Source: Epiperipatus broadwayi (Eukaryota > Onychophora > Udeonychophora > Euonychophora > Peripatidae). From it: a stretch of DNA of 64,000 bases. Positions 22,620-34,169 of this stretch are shown here, piece after piece. The stretch covers positions 455,001 through 519,000 of the forward strand of contig JAQFVV010006342.1 of the NCBI GenBank assembly GCA_028023455.1. The letters are read 5' to 3'. The first letter of the stretch is position 1; every line of letters starts with the position of its first letter. The notes under the pieces are model-generated. The model was not told where the DNA came from. It did no database searches and saw only the letters and a program-made list of their open reading frames with translations. The translations under genes were made by a program, and so were the position numbers.

Positions 22620-23890
22620 ATTATGTAAAAGTCATCAAAGATTATTTTGTGTCCAAAGATTTTAATTACATCCACTTTATACAAACAAATTTAGAATCTG
22701 AACAGTTAAGAATCTCATAATGGCAACTTTACATATTATTAACTTCTTTTATAAACATTCTCATAGAAACACAATTGTTATTTTATTATCTAGATCAGTA
22801 ACCATCAGTTATCTAAATATTAAAACAATTTTTATATATGGTGTTGTTAATGTAAGTAGCCTATTGATATGAAAAACTGTTTCAGTTAGTAAAAAATGCA
22901 TATTTTAGAATATGTATTTTCTTATCCTTCTGATGCTTTTTATATTCTGTCTGTTGATGTAAAATAATGCAATAGTTTAATGATAGGAGTTCATAAGAAG
23001 TTTGAGCATCAGAAGTAGTAATACTGGATGTGATCTATAGTTTGAGCTCCAGGGTTGTACTACTACAGTAAACCACATGCAATTAGTTACTGTTGGTATT
23101 AATTGCGTGAACGAATACTTGGTACATATTCCAAGATTTAATTATCTTAATAACAATAGTTTGATGAAGAGGAGACATTGTATGTTATATTACTCTCTAT
23201 TTAATATCACTTTCTTAGCAAAATCCATTTTGAAAAAAAAATATTCTTGTGATTGCTTTGTAGTTGTTATTACTATAATATGAGAAATCCAGCCCAAATA
23301 AATTTGAAAATTTTAATAGGTTCTAGATTTTTTTATTTATCCCATATTTACTTGTCTAATCATTTAATATTAATCAGTAATTATCTAAAGCATGAACATC
23401 ATTGTATTAAGCAAATAAGCAGTTTGATAAGGATAAATCTTTTCATAATAGAATTATGCACTCATTATGCCTCAAAGTGGAGTTTTTAAAATCTTTTCAT
23501 TGAAAATTTATTGGGATTATTTAATACTATTAATGTTAGAAGCCTTGCAGTTGGTATTGTAGATTATATTGTAGCTAATAGATCCTATCTAGCAGGTATT
23601 CCACAAGAAGATAGGGAAGGCATCAGCTTGAATTTATGCTGTATGGACAAGTCATAAAGGTGCCACCATAAATTTATCTTCAATGGACAGATCTTTCTAC
23701 AAGTCCTATTCTTTCTAGATTTTAGAGTCCCATTTTTCATTAGTGCATACCCTTGGATTCAAATTCATTTATCAGTAACTGTTTGTGTGTGTATTATATA
23801 ATGTTTAGCTATTCATCACAAACATTTTAAGGTGTCAGCATGTGTGGATCATAAGTTACAATATGCTATATGGAAGTGCATTTTATATCT
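22620..23890. other. Gene-free stretch
   Basis: AT-rich with scattered short repeats. A TGGTATTG...AGATAGG segment near 23560-23720 is slightly GC-richer but not recognised. Frames at 23077-23489 overlap and look random. Confidence 0.5.
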
Positions 23891-23900
23891 TAAAATACAT

Positions 23901-24077
23901 TGGAAACAATGTGTTAACATTAAATTTTATTTTAAATTAGACAAAACCACTAATGAAATGTATGAAATAATTTGACTGTGTATGGCAGTGAATCCATGTC
24001 ACAAGAATATTTTCAAAAGGTTTGCAAGACTTTATGATGACAGAAAGAGCATTGAAGATGATCTAGAAAGATACAAA
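23901..24077 (+). pseudogene. Mariner transposase N-terminal fragment
   Basis: One reading frame with a single stop gives WKQCVNIKFYFKLDKTTNEM, then YEII-stop, then a block containing NIFKRFARLYDDRKSIEDDL. Mariner-family transposases begin with a helix-turn-helix reading 'R..IKF..KLGKT..ET...L...YG...S...VFEW.KRFK.GRESVEDD'. The IKF, KLxKT, F.RF and R.S.EDD landmarks line up in order and spacing. The DDD catalytic region is absent. A fold-back follows directly (24088). This is a dead fossil. Confidence 0.7.
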
Positions 24078-24087
24078 ACAAACTGTC

Positions 24088-24193
24088 AATGAAATTAAAG
24101 TGGAAGTTACTGTCAATATCCAATGACCTATATATAAACTAATATACATATATAGCTTACTGAGGTTGATAGTAACTTGCATTTTAATTTCAT
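24088..24193. repeat. Fold-back, arms about 30 bp
   Basis: AATGAAATTAAAGTGGAAGT and following bases (24088-24117) are the imperfect complement of 24166-24193. The loop is TATATA-rich. It starts only about ten bases after the last recognisable mariner codon, so it may be an independent insertion or part of a rearranged mariner. Confidence 0.65.
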
Positions 24194-24304
24194 CTAAATT
24201 TGAGTTATCATTATGAATATTTGCATTTATTAACTGTTGTTGCATTTAATATTAAGGAGTTATTAAATGTAAAGTGTAATCTTTCCATCTGATTGTTTAT
24301 AATA

Positions 24305-24440
24305 TATAGGGTGTATGAGCACTGACTTTCACACAACCCACCACTCCCCACACTATCTCATAACACTGATACACTTGAACACATATATGTTGAAAAGAAA
24401 TAATTACCAATATATGTATTTCATGCTAAGATCAACATCT
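24305..24440 (-). mobile_element. Family D SINE copy with hammerhead relic
   Basis: On the minus strand: CTTAGCATGAAATACATATA, then TTGGTAATTATTTCTTTTC, a diverged GTGTATCAGTGTTATGAGAT, GGGTTGTGTGAAAGTC, and CATACACCC. It aligns with 12650-12845. The CUGAUGA box and half of stem II are lost (GTTGAT-CTT), but TTGGT after the cleavage position restores complementarity to ACCAA of the sister copy. Confidence 0.6.
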
Positions 24441-24740
24441 CCACACATATATGCTATAAGTACTCAGATATATATTAAGATAGCCAATTCTCATACTTTA
24501 ATGGACAGGCTTCAATGTACTCCACACTCCAACTAGTGATTTCAGAATAGCTTTCAATTGCACTGGATTGCTTTAATGTGTATAATTCATGCTCTGTATG
24601 GTAACATGTTAATTAATTGAATTCCATAGTTTTCAGTTTATTGATGGATTTGTATTAATTCAGATATAGCTTGTTAGGTGTTGACAGTAAATTTTACATT
24701 AATGCCATCTACATTCAAGCTACTATCTTTCATGTTTTAA

Positions 24741-25235
24741 TTCACAGAAGCTAAACTCTCTATACAATAGCACCATTCAGTACAAGACAGAGTAATCAAT
24801 GGATGCAAAAATTTGTGCATAAAATCCCTATCTAGTGCCTACTCATTCAATATTCCCAGACTAGTTTCTAGCTTTTGGCTTTCATCAGTGATGAGCCTTG
24901 AATATGAGAGCATTGCACCTAGATCTTAGGATAACCCTTCAGCAGTCATCTTTGTTCTTATTAGCTAACTATAAAGCTTTGAATACAAAATGAAAACATA
25001 ATAATGTTTTCAATTCAAGCCTATTAGCTTGAACAATCATGTAGATCTGAACTCAGTTCAGCATCCATACTTTTTTGTGTCTTTGGTTTTTTTAATAACC
25101 ACAATTTCCATAATCCTATTAGGCAAGATTGGTATTAATCCACTAAAAATCATGTGATCACAATTTTTTATGCTTACACAAGTTGTTTACACCGAGGCTG
25201 AACTCTCTATACAGTAGCCACTCAGTGCAAGCCAG
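24741..25235 (-). mobile_element. Family A hammerhead repeat, more than one unit
   Basis: Read on the minus strand: partial tail (GCTTGCACTGAGTGG, then GTGATCACATGAT), body (ATACCAATCTTGCC, GCTGAACTGAGTTCAG, CCTAAGATCTAGGTGCAATG), hammerhead (24853-24896), connector (GAATGAGTAGGCACTAGATA) and a second tail (TTGTACTGAATGGTGC). The two tails are about 445 bp apart. This is the same arrangement as the plus-strand copy at 21411-21965, which shows the partial-dimer state is a property of the family. Confidence 0.75.
24853..24896 (-). ncRNA. Hammerhead, family A, core intact but weak stem I
   Basis: On the minus strand: CTGATGA (24883-24889), stem II AGC/GCT inside AAGCCAAAAGCTA, GAAA (24865-24868), CTAG (24861-24864), then TC. 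Stem I is ATCA with TGGG, about three pairs before a mismatch. All conserved core bases are present. Low residual activity is conceivable. Confidence 0.65.
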
Positions 25236-25381
25236 CATAGGGACTAGATAGGGATTTTATACACAAACCTTCTTGCATCCATTGATTACTCTGGCTTACA
25301 CTGAGTGGTGCTACTATATGGAGAATTTAGGCTCTGTGATAAACAGCTTGTGTAAGCATAAAGAATAGTGATCATGTGATG
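25149..25381. repeat. Fold-back of family A tails
   Basis: The left arm ATGTGATCACAATTTTTTAT, through GCTTACACAAG and CAGTAGCCACTCAGTGCAAG, is the complement of the right arm. The right arm contains CTTACACTGAGTGGTGCTAC and CTTGTGTAAGCATAAAGAAT and ends at TGATCATGTGATG. The loop keeps the connector word GACTAGATAGGGATTTTATA but the hammerhead is deleted. Confidence 0.75.
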
Positions 25382-25399
25382 TTTAGTGATTTAATATTG

Positions 25400-27058
25400 T
25401 AACTCATGATCTATATGTGCTAGAACTTAAAATTTTTGTTGTGAATAACTAAACTATGTTACTGCATAACACATATTGACCCAGAAATGGCATTGCTTGT
25501 AGTTTGGAATGAGAATCAGTCATTTTTTTTACGTGTTAACACTAAATGTGAATGATAAATATTCATGGATAATACAGGTAAAATATAATCAGTATTTGTC
25601 AAATCCCCACAAATATATATGAGAATTATTTTTATAATTATCCTACATCTGCTGATTTAACTAACATACTGTAATTCTTACACTACTTCGATTATGTAAA
25701 TTAATATTTATTTTGAATATATTTGCTGTAAAATAGTAATTATTGACATAAGTGAATTCCATTGTGAGATTTTCCCTTTTTAAAACGGAAGTAAATTTAA
25801 ATTAGGATATGTACGCAATATTCTTATCTTAACTTTCCCTTCTTCTAAACGAAATTTAATTCTCGTTTCACTTATTCATTATAATAGAATTTAAAACCCC
25901 CACAAGTCATTTAAAATGTAACTAAAGAAAAATATTTAATTTATTTTTCTTACAATAAAATATTTCAAAAGAAAATTACTACAAATTATCAACATTATTA
26001 AAAATATTAGTATCTCCTAATTATAATATACTAAAGGCAAATTTTTATTTTACATAATAAATTTTTTTAAATAGCTTAAGTTGAAATTAACATCTACATA
26101 TGTTCGGTATTTTTTCAACGATCATGATTTACAAAATTTGTTTTGCCTTTCCTTTTGTATAAGATTCTCCATCCATCTATTTGCTCATTGGTTGGATTCC
26201 AGGACTTCCGTCCAGTGAACTCCTCAAGATTTCAGTGGTTTGGTTATACTTGACTTGGTTCATCATGTCAATACAAAATAAAAGGCATTTGTTGTTGTAT
26301 CGAGCACCGACATTCTTATCACAAAGGTTAGCTGTTTATATGCTTGGGTGGTTCACTTTAACCCATGAGTGGAGACTAGTCAATCAAATTAATAGCTTTA
26401 TTGTTAATAGTACCAACAATTCTTTCTAAAAGTCTAAGCTTTGCTAGGCTAATTATTTTTCCAACGGAATCATAAAACACAAATTAAAAACCAATTTTCA
26501 CCCTCCTAATCTTTGCCGCTATTTCAAATACCGGTATATCTTTAATCTTTTTTAATCCTATTTATTACAATCTTGGTTATCTTATTTTGAATACAATAGT
26601 ATTTACCTGCTTTATTTTTCCTTTCTTACTTAATTAAAAACATATTTTTAATCAAGAATTATGTCAGTTAAATATATATATTATCCTGAATACACTTTTA
26701 TACCATTTTATTTATTTAACAGTTAACGATTTTTATCAGTAACTCAGTAACAAGAATTACAATTATTGTTGTTTTTTTTACCAATGCTAATAAAATAATT
26801 GTTATCCAAAATTATATTTTACTTTTGACAGTAATAATTTCTTTAAAATAGTCATAAAACATTGTATTATAATATTTTTTCTTTATGTGGAGTAGTATTG
26901 TGCTTTTTGAGATTACTAAATCGCTAATGTGATCCTCCCTGATTTCCTTCTAAAAGAGTTTACTAATTAATTTTAAAAGGCAGAAATCTTTCTTCTATAC
27001 ATTAACATACACAGTATATGTTAGTTGTATATTTTGTTGAGACTAAAGCTACATTTTA
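25400..27058. other. Gene-free stretch
   Basis: AT-rich. The 82-codon frame at 26181-26429 (starting MLIGWIPGLPSSELL) lies in a slightly GC-richer patch, but I recognise no domain and the opposite strand has stops. Not called. Confidence 0.5.
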
Positions 27059-27060
27059 AC

Positions 27061-27110
27061 TTCACACAAGCATAAGAAGAGGTTGTCATGTGATGTTTAT
27101 TGTCTTAAAA
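27061..27110 (+). repeat. Family A tail fragment
   Basis: CACAAGCATAAGAAGAGG and GTCATGTGATGTTTA match the tail terminus at 21911-21945 and 25345-25385. The rest of the unit is absent. A (GT)n tract follows at 27118-27139. Confidence 0.55.
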
Positions 27111-27959
27111 CATAAATTGTGTGTGTGTGTGTGTGTGTGGCCACATACCGCATTTTAACTTCTTTTATGGTAAATAAATTATATATATATTGTGCGAAAT
27201 GAGATTTGAAATAATTTTCAATATGTGATGAAATGTCAACTGTAAAAAAAAAAATTGTTTGATTTCAATAGTGAATATATTAACTTGGGGATCATTTGAA
27301 TATATTATTATGGCAACAATAATATTGAAGCAAGAAACGTTTATTATTAATTGTATTGACTTTATTCATTTAAAAAAAAAATTAATGTGTAAATAATAAT
27401 GTTTACAGTTTTGATAAAGTTATTCTTTCATTATTATATAAATTTGGGTTACTGAGTTCACAATAATAGACTACAAATAATACATATGAATATTTAATGT
27501 TTTAAGCATGTCTGCTATTTTATTTGCATAATACATGTAATATTATATTGGTAGGGCATATATTGATGAAAAAATATTTGTATTTTCAAAAAAACATAAA
27601 TGTTTGTTATATCTAATAATTATGATTTTTTTATCATGTTATTATTAGTGTGTAATAAGTTTTTATTTGTGGAACACTGGATAAATTTGATCACAGAGTT
27701 ATAAAAAAGTGTTTCCATAGTTTCTCTGATGTGAATTAAAAACATTATAAATATATCTGAATAGCCTAAACTCTCTCTTACATCTTGTCTTCTCTTTGAA
27801 AGAAGCAAACTTAAGTTTGTTCATGTAATTTTTTTTTAATCTTAAAAATATTTGATCATTAACTATATAAGATGATGGGGTAAGAAAAGTAATATTCATT
27901 CAGAAAATTGGACAGACTTATCAAGAATTTGTAGGGAAAAATAATTTATTAAAAGAATG

Positions 27960-28640
27960 AAAATATATTACTTTTTAGAAATCTCCACATATACATTCCA
28001 ATGCAGATTTTTTTTTATATAATTCCTTAAATTTTTTAATAGTTTCAACTGTCCAGCAGTCTTCACCAGAGCTACAACATTTAAACATATAATCATATAA
28101 CCATTATTCTATATACATATAATAATACATATTTTACATTATTATGCATAATCATATTTTATTTTTAACCCTATACCTTTACTTTCCTCTTTTTTTACTA
28201 ATTATTATTTTTTCATTATTTCTTTACTATTTCTACTTTTTCTTACTTTTTATTTTTTACTTTTCTTCATATCTATCATTCTACTTTACTTTTTAATATA
28301 TCGCCTTTTTATTTTACTTTTAATACCTATAAATCTAATTTCTTTACTTTCTTTCTATTATTTATCTATACTTACTCTTTTATTAATAATTTTTATTCCT
28401 ATCTTTATTCCCTTTTATAATTCGTTTATTCATCTTACTCACCATTTGCATACCCCCCCTTTTTTTTTAAATTTATAACTGACTCTTTTTTCAAATTCTT
28501 TAGCCTCTTTTTCATATACTCCTTTAATACAACTCCCTCTATTATCAATTTCTTTAAGTTTTTATCCTATTTTTAACTTTTTTATTTTAAAAAACTTTAT
28601 ATGTATACATTTTCTGTATTGTTTTTAATATACCTATAAA
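27960..28640 (-). mobile_element. Family B repeat, minus-strand copy
   Basis: The reverse complement of this block matches 38820-39440 almost throughout. Examples are TATTAAAGGAGTATATGAAA, TATGCAAATGGTGAGTAA and GGTATAGGGTTAAAAATAAA. Both copies end with a hammerhead motif and then a tail with GCATTGGAATGTATATGTG. The body is purine-rich on the element's sense strand with many stops. The nature of the body is unknown. Confidence 0.75.
28036..28073 (-). ncRNA. Hammerhead, family B, one core change
   Basis: On the minus strand: CTGGTGA (28063-28069; A6 changed to G), stem II GACTG-CTGGA-CAGTT, GAAA (28043-28046), then CTATT. Stem II is intact with one G-U pair. The A6 change and the lost UC at the cleavage site predict inactivity. 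Confidence 0.6.
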
Positions 28641-28649
28641 ATAATGTCT

Positions 28650-30760
28650 TTACCCTCCCATCTCTATTTAAATTTTGTTTTATCTTCTTAATAAATAAAT
28701 AAATTTAATTAATTAATTAGTTAAAGAGTTTAAAGAGAATGAATATCCAGAGAAAATAATAAAGAAAAGTGTAAAAATACCAGAAAAAAGATATTGAAAC
28801 ACTATTACTTGTCAATCATAGTAGTCTTATTTTCCTTATTCAAGCCTCTCCCAGTCTACTTATATAATCATATAATAATTTATTTTGATATGTAATAGTG
28901 TATATTTATGTGTATTTGTGGATATGTGTGTGCATCTAATATATTAATGTCTGTATTCATATAATTGTAACATATACACAGTTATAATTTCAAAATTAAT
29001 AAATTAAGTAAGTTGTAAATATCATTATATGTGTAGAAGTGCACACACACACATATATATATGAAGGAAACTGTAATGTGATAGATTTTGTGAACATTAC
29101 AACTTTTCAAAATTATATTTTTTAAGTTATTAAATTTATAAATTTTTTTGTATTCACATATAAATCTTAAATTCAAGGGTGACTATGTTATACATATAGC
29201 AGAATGTTGACAACTTAAATATTTTTTTAAAAAAAAGAGATATCAAGATTATCAGTTTCTCAGAAATACCTCTCATTAAATTGCAAACTGAGAAACAAAA
29301 ATTTAAAAATAAAGTTAAAAAAGTCAAAGACAAAATCATTAACCCAGCATTGCTTGTAAATGACTAAGCTCAATCTTTTGTCTTTTTTAAAATTTGTGCT
29401 AGCAATTAAAACTTAAAGTTAAAAGTTGTAAACAACTTAACTAGTTCGCTATCATTGACGCCATATTGAATTTTTAAAAAACTGACTTGAGTCACAATTT
29501 TCACAATAACTTCAGTTTTCATAATGTTAGAGCAAAAAGCTTTATATTAATAGAAACTAGAAAAAGTAAGGAAAACAATAAGGCCAAGATAAATTGTGGT
29601 AACCATTTAAAAAATAAGAAAAAACAATTTTCAACATCCGACATAATTATTAATTTATTGTTAGTTCATAATCTCTAATTCACCATTAACTAAGTTTAAA
29701 TTGCATCTTCATTGATAATTTATTTGTATTTGTCACAAAATTATCTTTCAAACCATATATAATACTCCTTACTCTAAATAATCCATAGTTTCAAGAATCT
29801 CCAAAATAAGTCGCATATGAATTCTTCATTTTTATCTTGTATCCCAAAGGTGACAAATCTCAAAGGCATCTGTAAAAAAAGGTTCATCCTAATAAAATAT
29901 ACAAAACAAATCATTTTGAGAAGATGGATATGCATTTATCATCATAGCAATTGGCTTCTTGTCTATTTAAAACTAGAAATTGTAGGTTACTGTCTGTATT
30001 ACTGATAAAATGAATTCCATGCCTTAATTTGATATTTTTTGTGTACATTAGTGATGTTTATATTCTTTATGCACACCAGTGATGCTATCTTATTATATTT
30101 ATTGTCTCACAGAGATGTAATTTATTTGCATATAGCTCATTTGCTAGCTATAGAATTGGAAAAATAATATAATGCAAGATGTGGCAAAACTACTGACACC
30201 ACAGCATGGGTATCAAGGTATAGGCAAAAATCAGAATTTGATTCTTTGTCTGCATACAATTTCATGTGGTATATACATAACTATTGTAGTTATTTCCACA
30301 CACACGTCATTTGAAATCTTTCTTTGTTAGTTTTAAGTGTTTATATTTTCACATGGTACTATTCCCAGTAAATTTTGTGATTGCTTTGTCAACTACAAAA
30401 TTTCTGTATATTTGATAATCAGTCCTAACATTTACATTATACTGCTCTGTAATACCTTAATTTTATATGTATATTATATAAACATAAACCTCTAATTGCA
30501 AACACAAATACAGTAATATAAATATAAACATAGTAACACATTATTAAACCTTTTAAGAATCACTGTGTCTAGAAAATAAGATTGCCTACACTTAGATTAG
30601 AGCCCCAAAATTGCATAAACTACTTCTGTTGTATTTGATTACAAATGTTTAAATTTATATACATCTAATAAAGAGCATAAATGATATATAATTTATATAC
30701 CACACAGACATCAATACAAACACAAACATACCATTTATCAAATAATTTTAAAAAATTTAC
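28650..30760. other. Gene-free stretch
   Basis: AT-rich with small CA/TA microsatellites near 29041-29061. Frames at 28982-29678 are low-complexity. No feature supported. Confidence 0.5.
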
Positions 30761-30773
30761 TATTCAAATAATT

Positions 30774-30946
30774 GCTGACCCACCTGATCACACATATTAG
30801 TGATTATTTATCTTTTCAATGTGTGTGATCAGGTGGGTCAGCAATATGAGATGGCACTGGGAGTAGTGGGTTGTGTGAAAGTCTGAGTTTGAACCCTGCA
30901 TACATTACATATATAAATGCAGGTTTAAGCCTGTGCAATGTATTAC
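30774..30946 (+). mobile_element. Snap-back copy of the family D SINE with target duplication
   Basis: The insert is bounded by ATTCAAATAATT on both sides (30762-30773 and 30947-30958). It starts with an inverted piece, GCTGACCCACCTGATCACACA, complementary to 30822-30842. It then joins TATTAGTGATTATTT at 30795, the sequence that follows the hammerhead cut in the copy at 12788, and continues into the tRNA-like part (GATGGCACTGGGAGTAGTGG, GAGTTTGAACCC) and the tail. The hammerhead itself is missing. Confidence 0.75.
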
Positions 30947-31599
30947 ATTCAAATAATTATAAATAAAAAATTGTAATACTTACAACCTAAAAATTACATA
31001 AACTACTTTTGTTGTATTTGAATAAAAATGTTTAAATTTATATGCATATAATAAAGAACATAAATGATATATAATTTATATACTATACCAATACAAACAC
31101 AAACATACCATTTATCTTATCAAATATTTTTAAAAATTTACTATTCAAATAATTAAAAATAAAAAAATTTAATATCTGTGACCCGATATTCTAATTACAT
31201 TTCGAAGGCCTTGAAATGCGAAATTATCGGCACATTTTAATCCATTTTTGTAAGCTCTTTGGCTGTTTAAAAATTTCTGCCCTTATCTTCCCATGAAAAA
31301 TAGTGAACTTAGCAAAAAATAAAAAAAATTAAAATGAAGGTACAAATAGAAATATTTATAAAAAATTCAATGTTTTTTTTCGGATTTCAACATAATGTAT
31401 GTCATGCAAAAGAAAATTGAAAAATGAAACAAATGCTGTAATTTCTGTTGACATAAAACTTGTAGTTTTTATGTTATTTTAAAAAGAACACAAAATTTTA
31501 ATGACACAGTGCTGTGTCATCACTATAAACAGTCAATCTGTTAATGGCTTGTGATGGGGGAATGAGAAAGAGTTAATATAAAAAAACCCAAATTCAACA

Positions 31600-33645
31600 T
31601 GAGGTTCAATCATTCATACTTTTTCTACAATGAAACCATTGGGTAAAGAGCAGCCAGTTGCCATATTCCTTTTTGGAAATTGGTCCAGAATGATGAAGGA
31701 GTTCAAGACCCACAGCCTTCCAAGAAGATATCAGACAAGCCAGCCTAATGTAGAATACCAGTGCCAAACACCATGAAGATGCCTCAGCTAAAAAATTGGT
31801 AAAATTTCTTCCTGCAAAATTCTATAAAATAACATAAACTAAACTATTTTAATAATTCTCTAAAGCTAGCTATGTGATGTTAAAAGTTCATGAATAATAA
31901 ATTATAATAAATAAACTTTGTAAAATAATTTTTATGAAACTATAATGTACTTTTAATTTAATAATATATTTATAAGTATCTTGCCTCTTTTAACTGAAAT
32001 AATTTTAATTAAATAATCTTTCTAAATTATAATAACTGTTACCAGTTATTATTATATCTGCATCTTATTAATCTATGGTCATGCCTATCTTATTTTATTT
32101 TAGATTGTTAATTCATTAATTTATGTTATGCTTTCATTCAGAGTGGAGTTTAATAATATTTAATAATTTGGAGAGATGATTAGAAGCTCTCACATATCTA
32201 ATGTATGTTGCTTTTAGCACCCCTATAAATCTCTGATCTGAAAACCTACTTTGATATACATGTTAGTTAAGCTACTATGTTTTGGCTTAGGGTAATTCAA
32301 GTTTGTATATTAAATAACTATTTTGTTTAGTAAGAATGGGAATATTTTAAAGCATAATATAAACAATTAGTTAATTTTATCTGAAATATGCTTTACTCCT
32401 CCTTAGTTTATTCTTATAAACTATATAGATTACATGATAAACTAGATCACTTATAATTACCCCTTTTAGCATGATTTAAATATGCTAATTTATGAGCCAG
32501 CATATGGTAGTTCTGCAGATTGAAACTATAGATTTAGCACTTTAATAATTTTAATGTCTGATATTTTAGAAAGTATTATGAATGTGTTTTTATAAAGCAC
32601 GCAGATGCAATATATGCCTTGCTATATGAATTTTCTTATTAGAATGGGCTTTGGTGTAAGGGCCACCCCATTATTCTTAATTCAGACAGCTCTCTTTAGA
32701 ACTGGAACATGAGGATTCAGATTTTTATATAAGCAGCTTTGATCACCTGAACTAAATGTTCAAGTATTTTATGATAGCAAGACATATTGTCCATGGGAAC
32801 TGAGTACTTGGTACTGAATCCCATGAGTAATTACACATTTGGGCTGTATCTCTTATTTATTTTATGAGTGCCATAGTCTTGGAAGTTATGCTGCAAATTG
32901 CCAGTTCACCCTCCATAATATTATTCATTCAGCAAGAATCTGAACCTCAGATGTGGTTTATATAATGCAATCTACATAAACAGCACATTTATTGCTCATT
33001 ACATAATATTAATATATTAGTTATATCTTAGTTATCATTCTTGTAGGATTTGATTATTAGCAAACCTCATAGCCATTGCACAGCATACTTAAGGCATGAT
33101 TAGAAACCATAGATATCAACTTGTAACAAACATTAAATTTAAATGATTTAAAGTGTGTAAAAGATAAAAATGTATATTGAAATCTTCTCATCACTGTAAG
33201 ACACCTGTTTGTGTAAATCCTGAAGCATTTTTATATTATTTTGTATTAATTATCTTATATTTTCACAATTACATATTTTAAACTTATAAACATTTAGTGT
33301 GTTATTCACAATTCATTACCAAACATTATCCAAATCTACTCTAATTTAATATCAATTATTAATATATGTATTATCTAGCAGCCATAGATGTGTGTGTGTT
33401 TAATTAAACTATTAGTAATTTAGTTATTATTCCATGAGTCTCTTGCTCCACCCTTTGCTACTGCTGGCATTTGAATTAAGAACCTCTGAGTGTGGCCTCA
33501 CATATTTGTCATTCATAGGATAGTAATTCATTGAGCATTGGGGAAGGAGCTGAGGTGTGATTGGATTTGAGGTCTCAACCCCTCATCTAGGTCAGCCTTG
33601 GTATAATTTGCTAAAGCTCTGAATTTTATTGCATGAATGTACAAA
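31600..33645 (+). repeat. Long interspersed repeat X, copy 1
   Basis: This copy aligns at many points with 52060-54125. Near the start, GAGCAGCCAGTTGCCAT matches GGGCTGCAGATTTGCCAT. Near the end, CCTCATCTAGGTCAGC matches CCTCATCTAGATCAGC, and GCATGAATGTACAAAT is shared. It is about 2 kb long with no usable frame. The family was not recognised; it may be the body of a large non-autonomous element or an eroded retrotransposon. Confidence 0.65.
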
Positions 33646-33868
33646 TCTGACCATTATAATATAAAGAAGAAAAATGAGAAGAGAAAATGTAAGAAAGATA
33701 GCATAAAAATGAATAATATATGTGTTAAAATGTATAGTAATAATATAGTTAAGAGCATTAATAAAATTAATAGAAAAATTTATAAAAATATAATAATATA
33801 ATTGAATATAAAATAGTAAATAAAAAAAGAAAAAATGTAATGGATATATTAGATAATAAATATATTAA

Positions 33869-34162
33869 AGAAATAAAAAACATTTAAATGGAGTATATGA
33901 GATAGAATATAGATCATGTAGAAATAATGTGATAAGAACTAAATATGTAGGAGAAACAAAAAATACAATCTATACAAGATTAATTCAGCATAGATGTGAT
34001 AAAAAGTCACCAGTTTATATGCATGCTATGAAAACAGGACATATATTTGAGAGAGATAGCATAAGAATGATTGAATATACTAATAAAAGAAGAGGTAGAA
34101 AAATAAAAAAAGCTATATTAATTAAGAAGATAAAACCAAATTTAAATAGAGATGGGGGATAA
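33869..34162 (+). pseudogene. GIY-YIG endonuclease fragment of a Penelope-like element
   Basis: The open stretch of 98 codons begins after a stop at 33866 with no ATG in frame, so it is the 3' end of a longer gene. It reads NGVYEIEYRSC, then TKYVGETKNTIYTRLIQH, then VYMHAMKTGHIFE. GVYEI and YVG are the GIY and YIG motifs, followed by the conserved arginine (TRL) and a histidine-containing helix (QH). The spacing is typical of Penelope-like elements, whose C-terminal GIY-YIG domain nicks DNA. The reverse transcriptase is not recognisable upstream, where sequence is very AT-rich. Different family from the copy at 57979. Confidence 0.72.
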
Positions 34163-34169
34163 AGTCATT

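Noticed and set aside
26181-26429. 82-codon frame in a slightly GC-richer patch
   Set aside because: No recognisable domain, no splice or promoter context, and the opposite strand is broken by stops.
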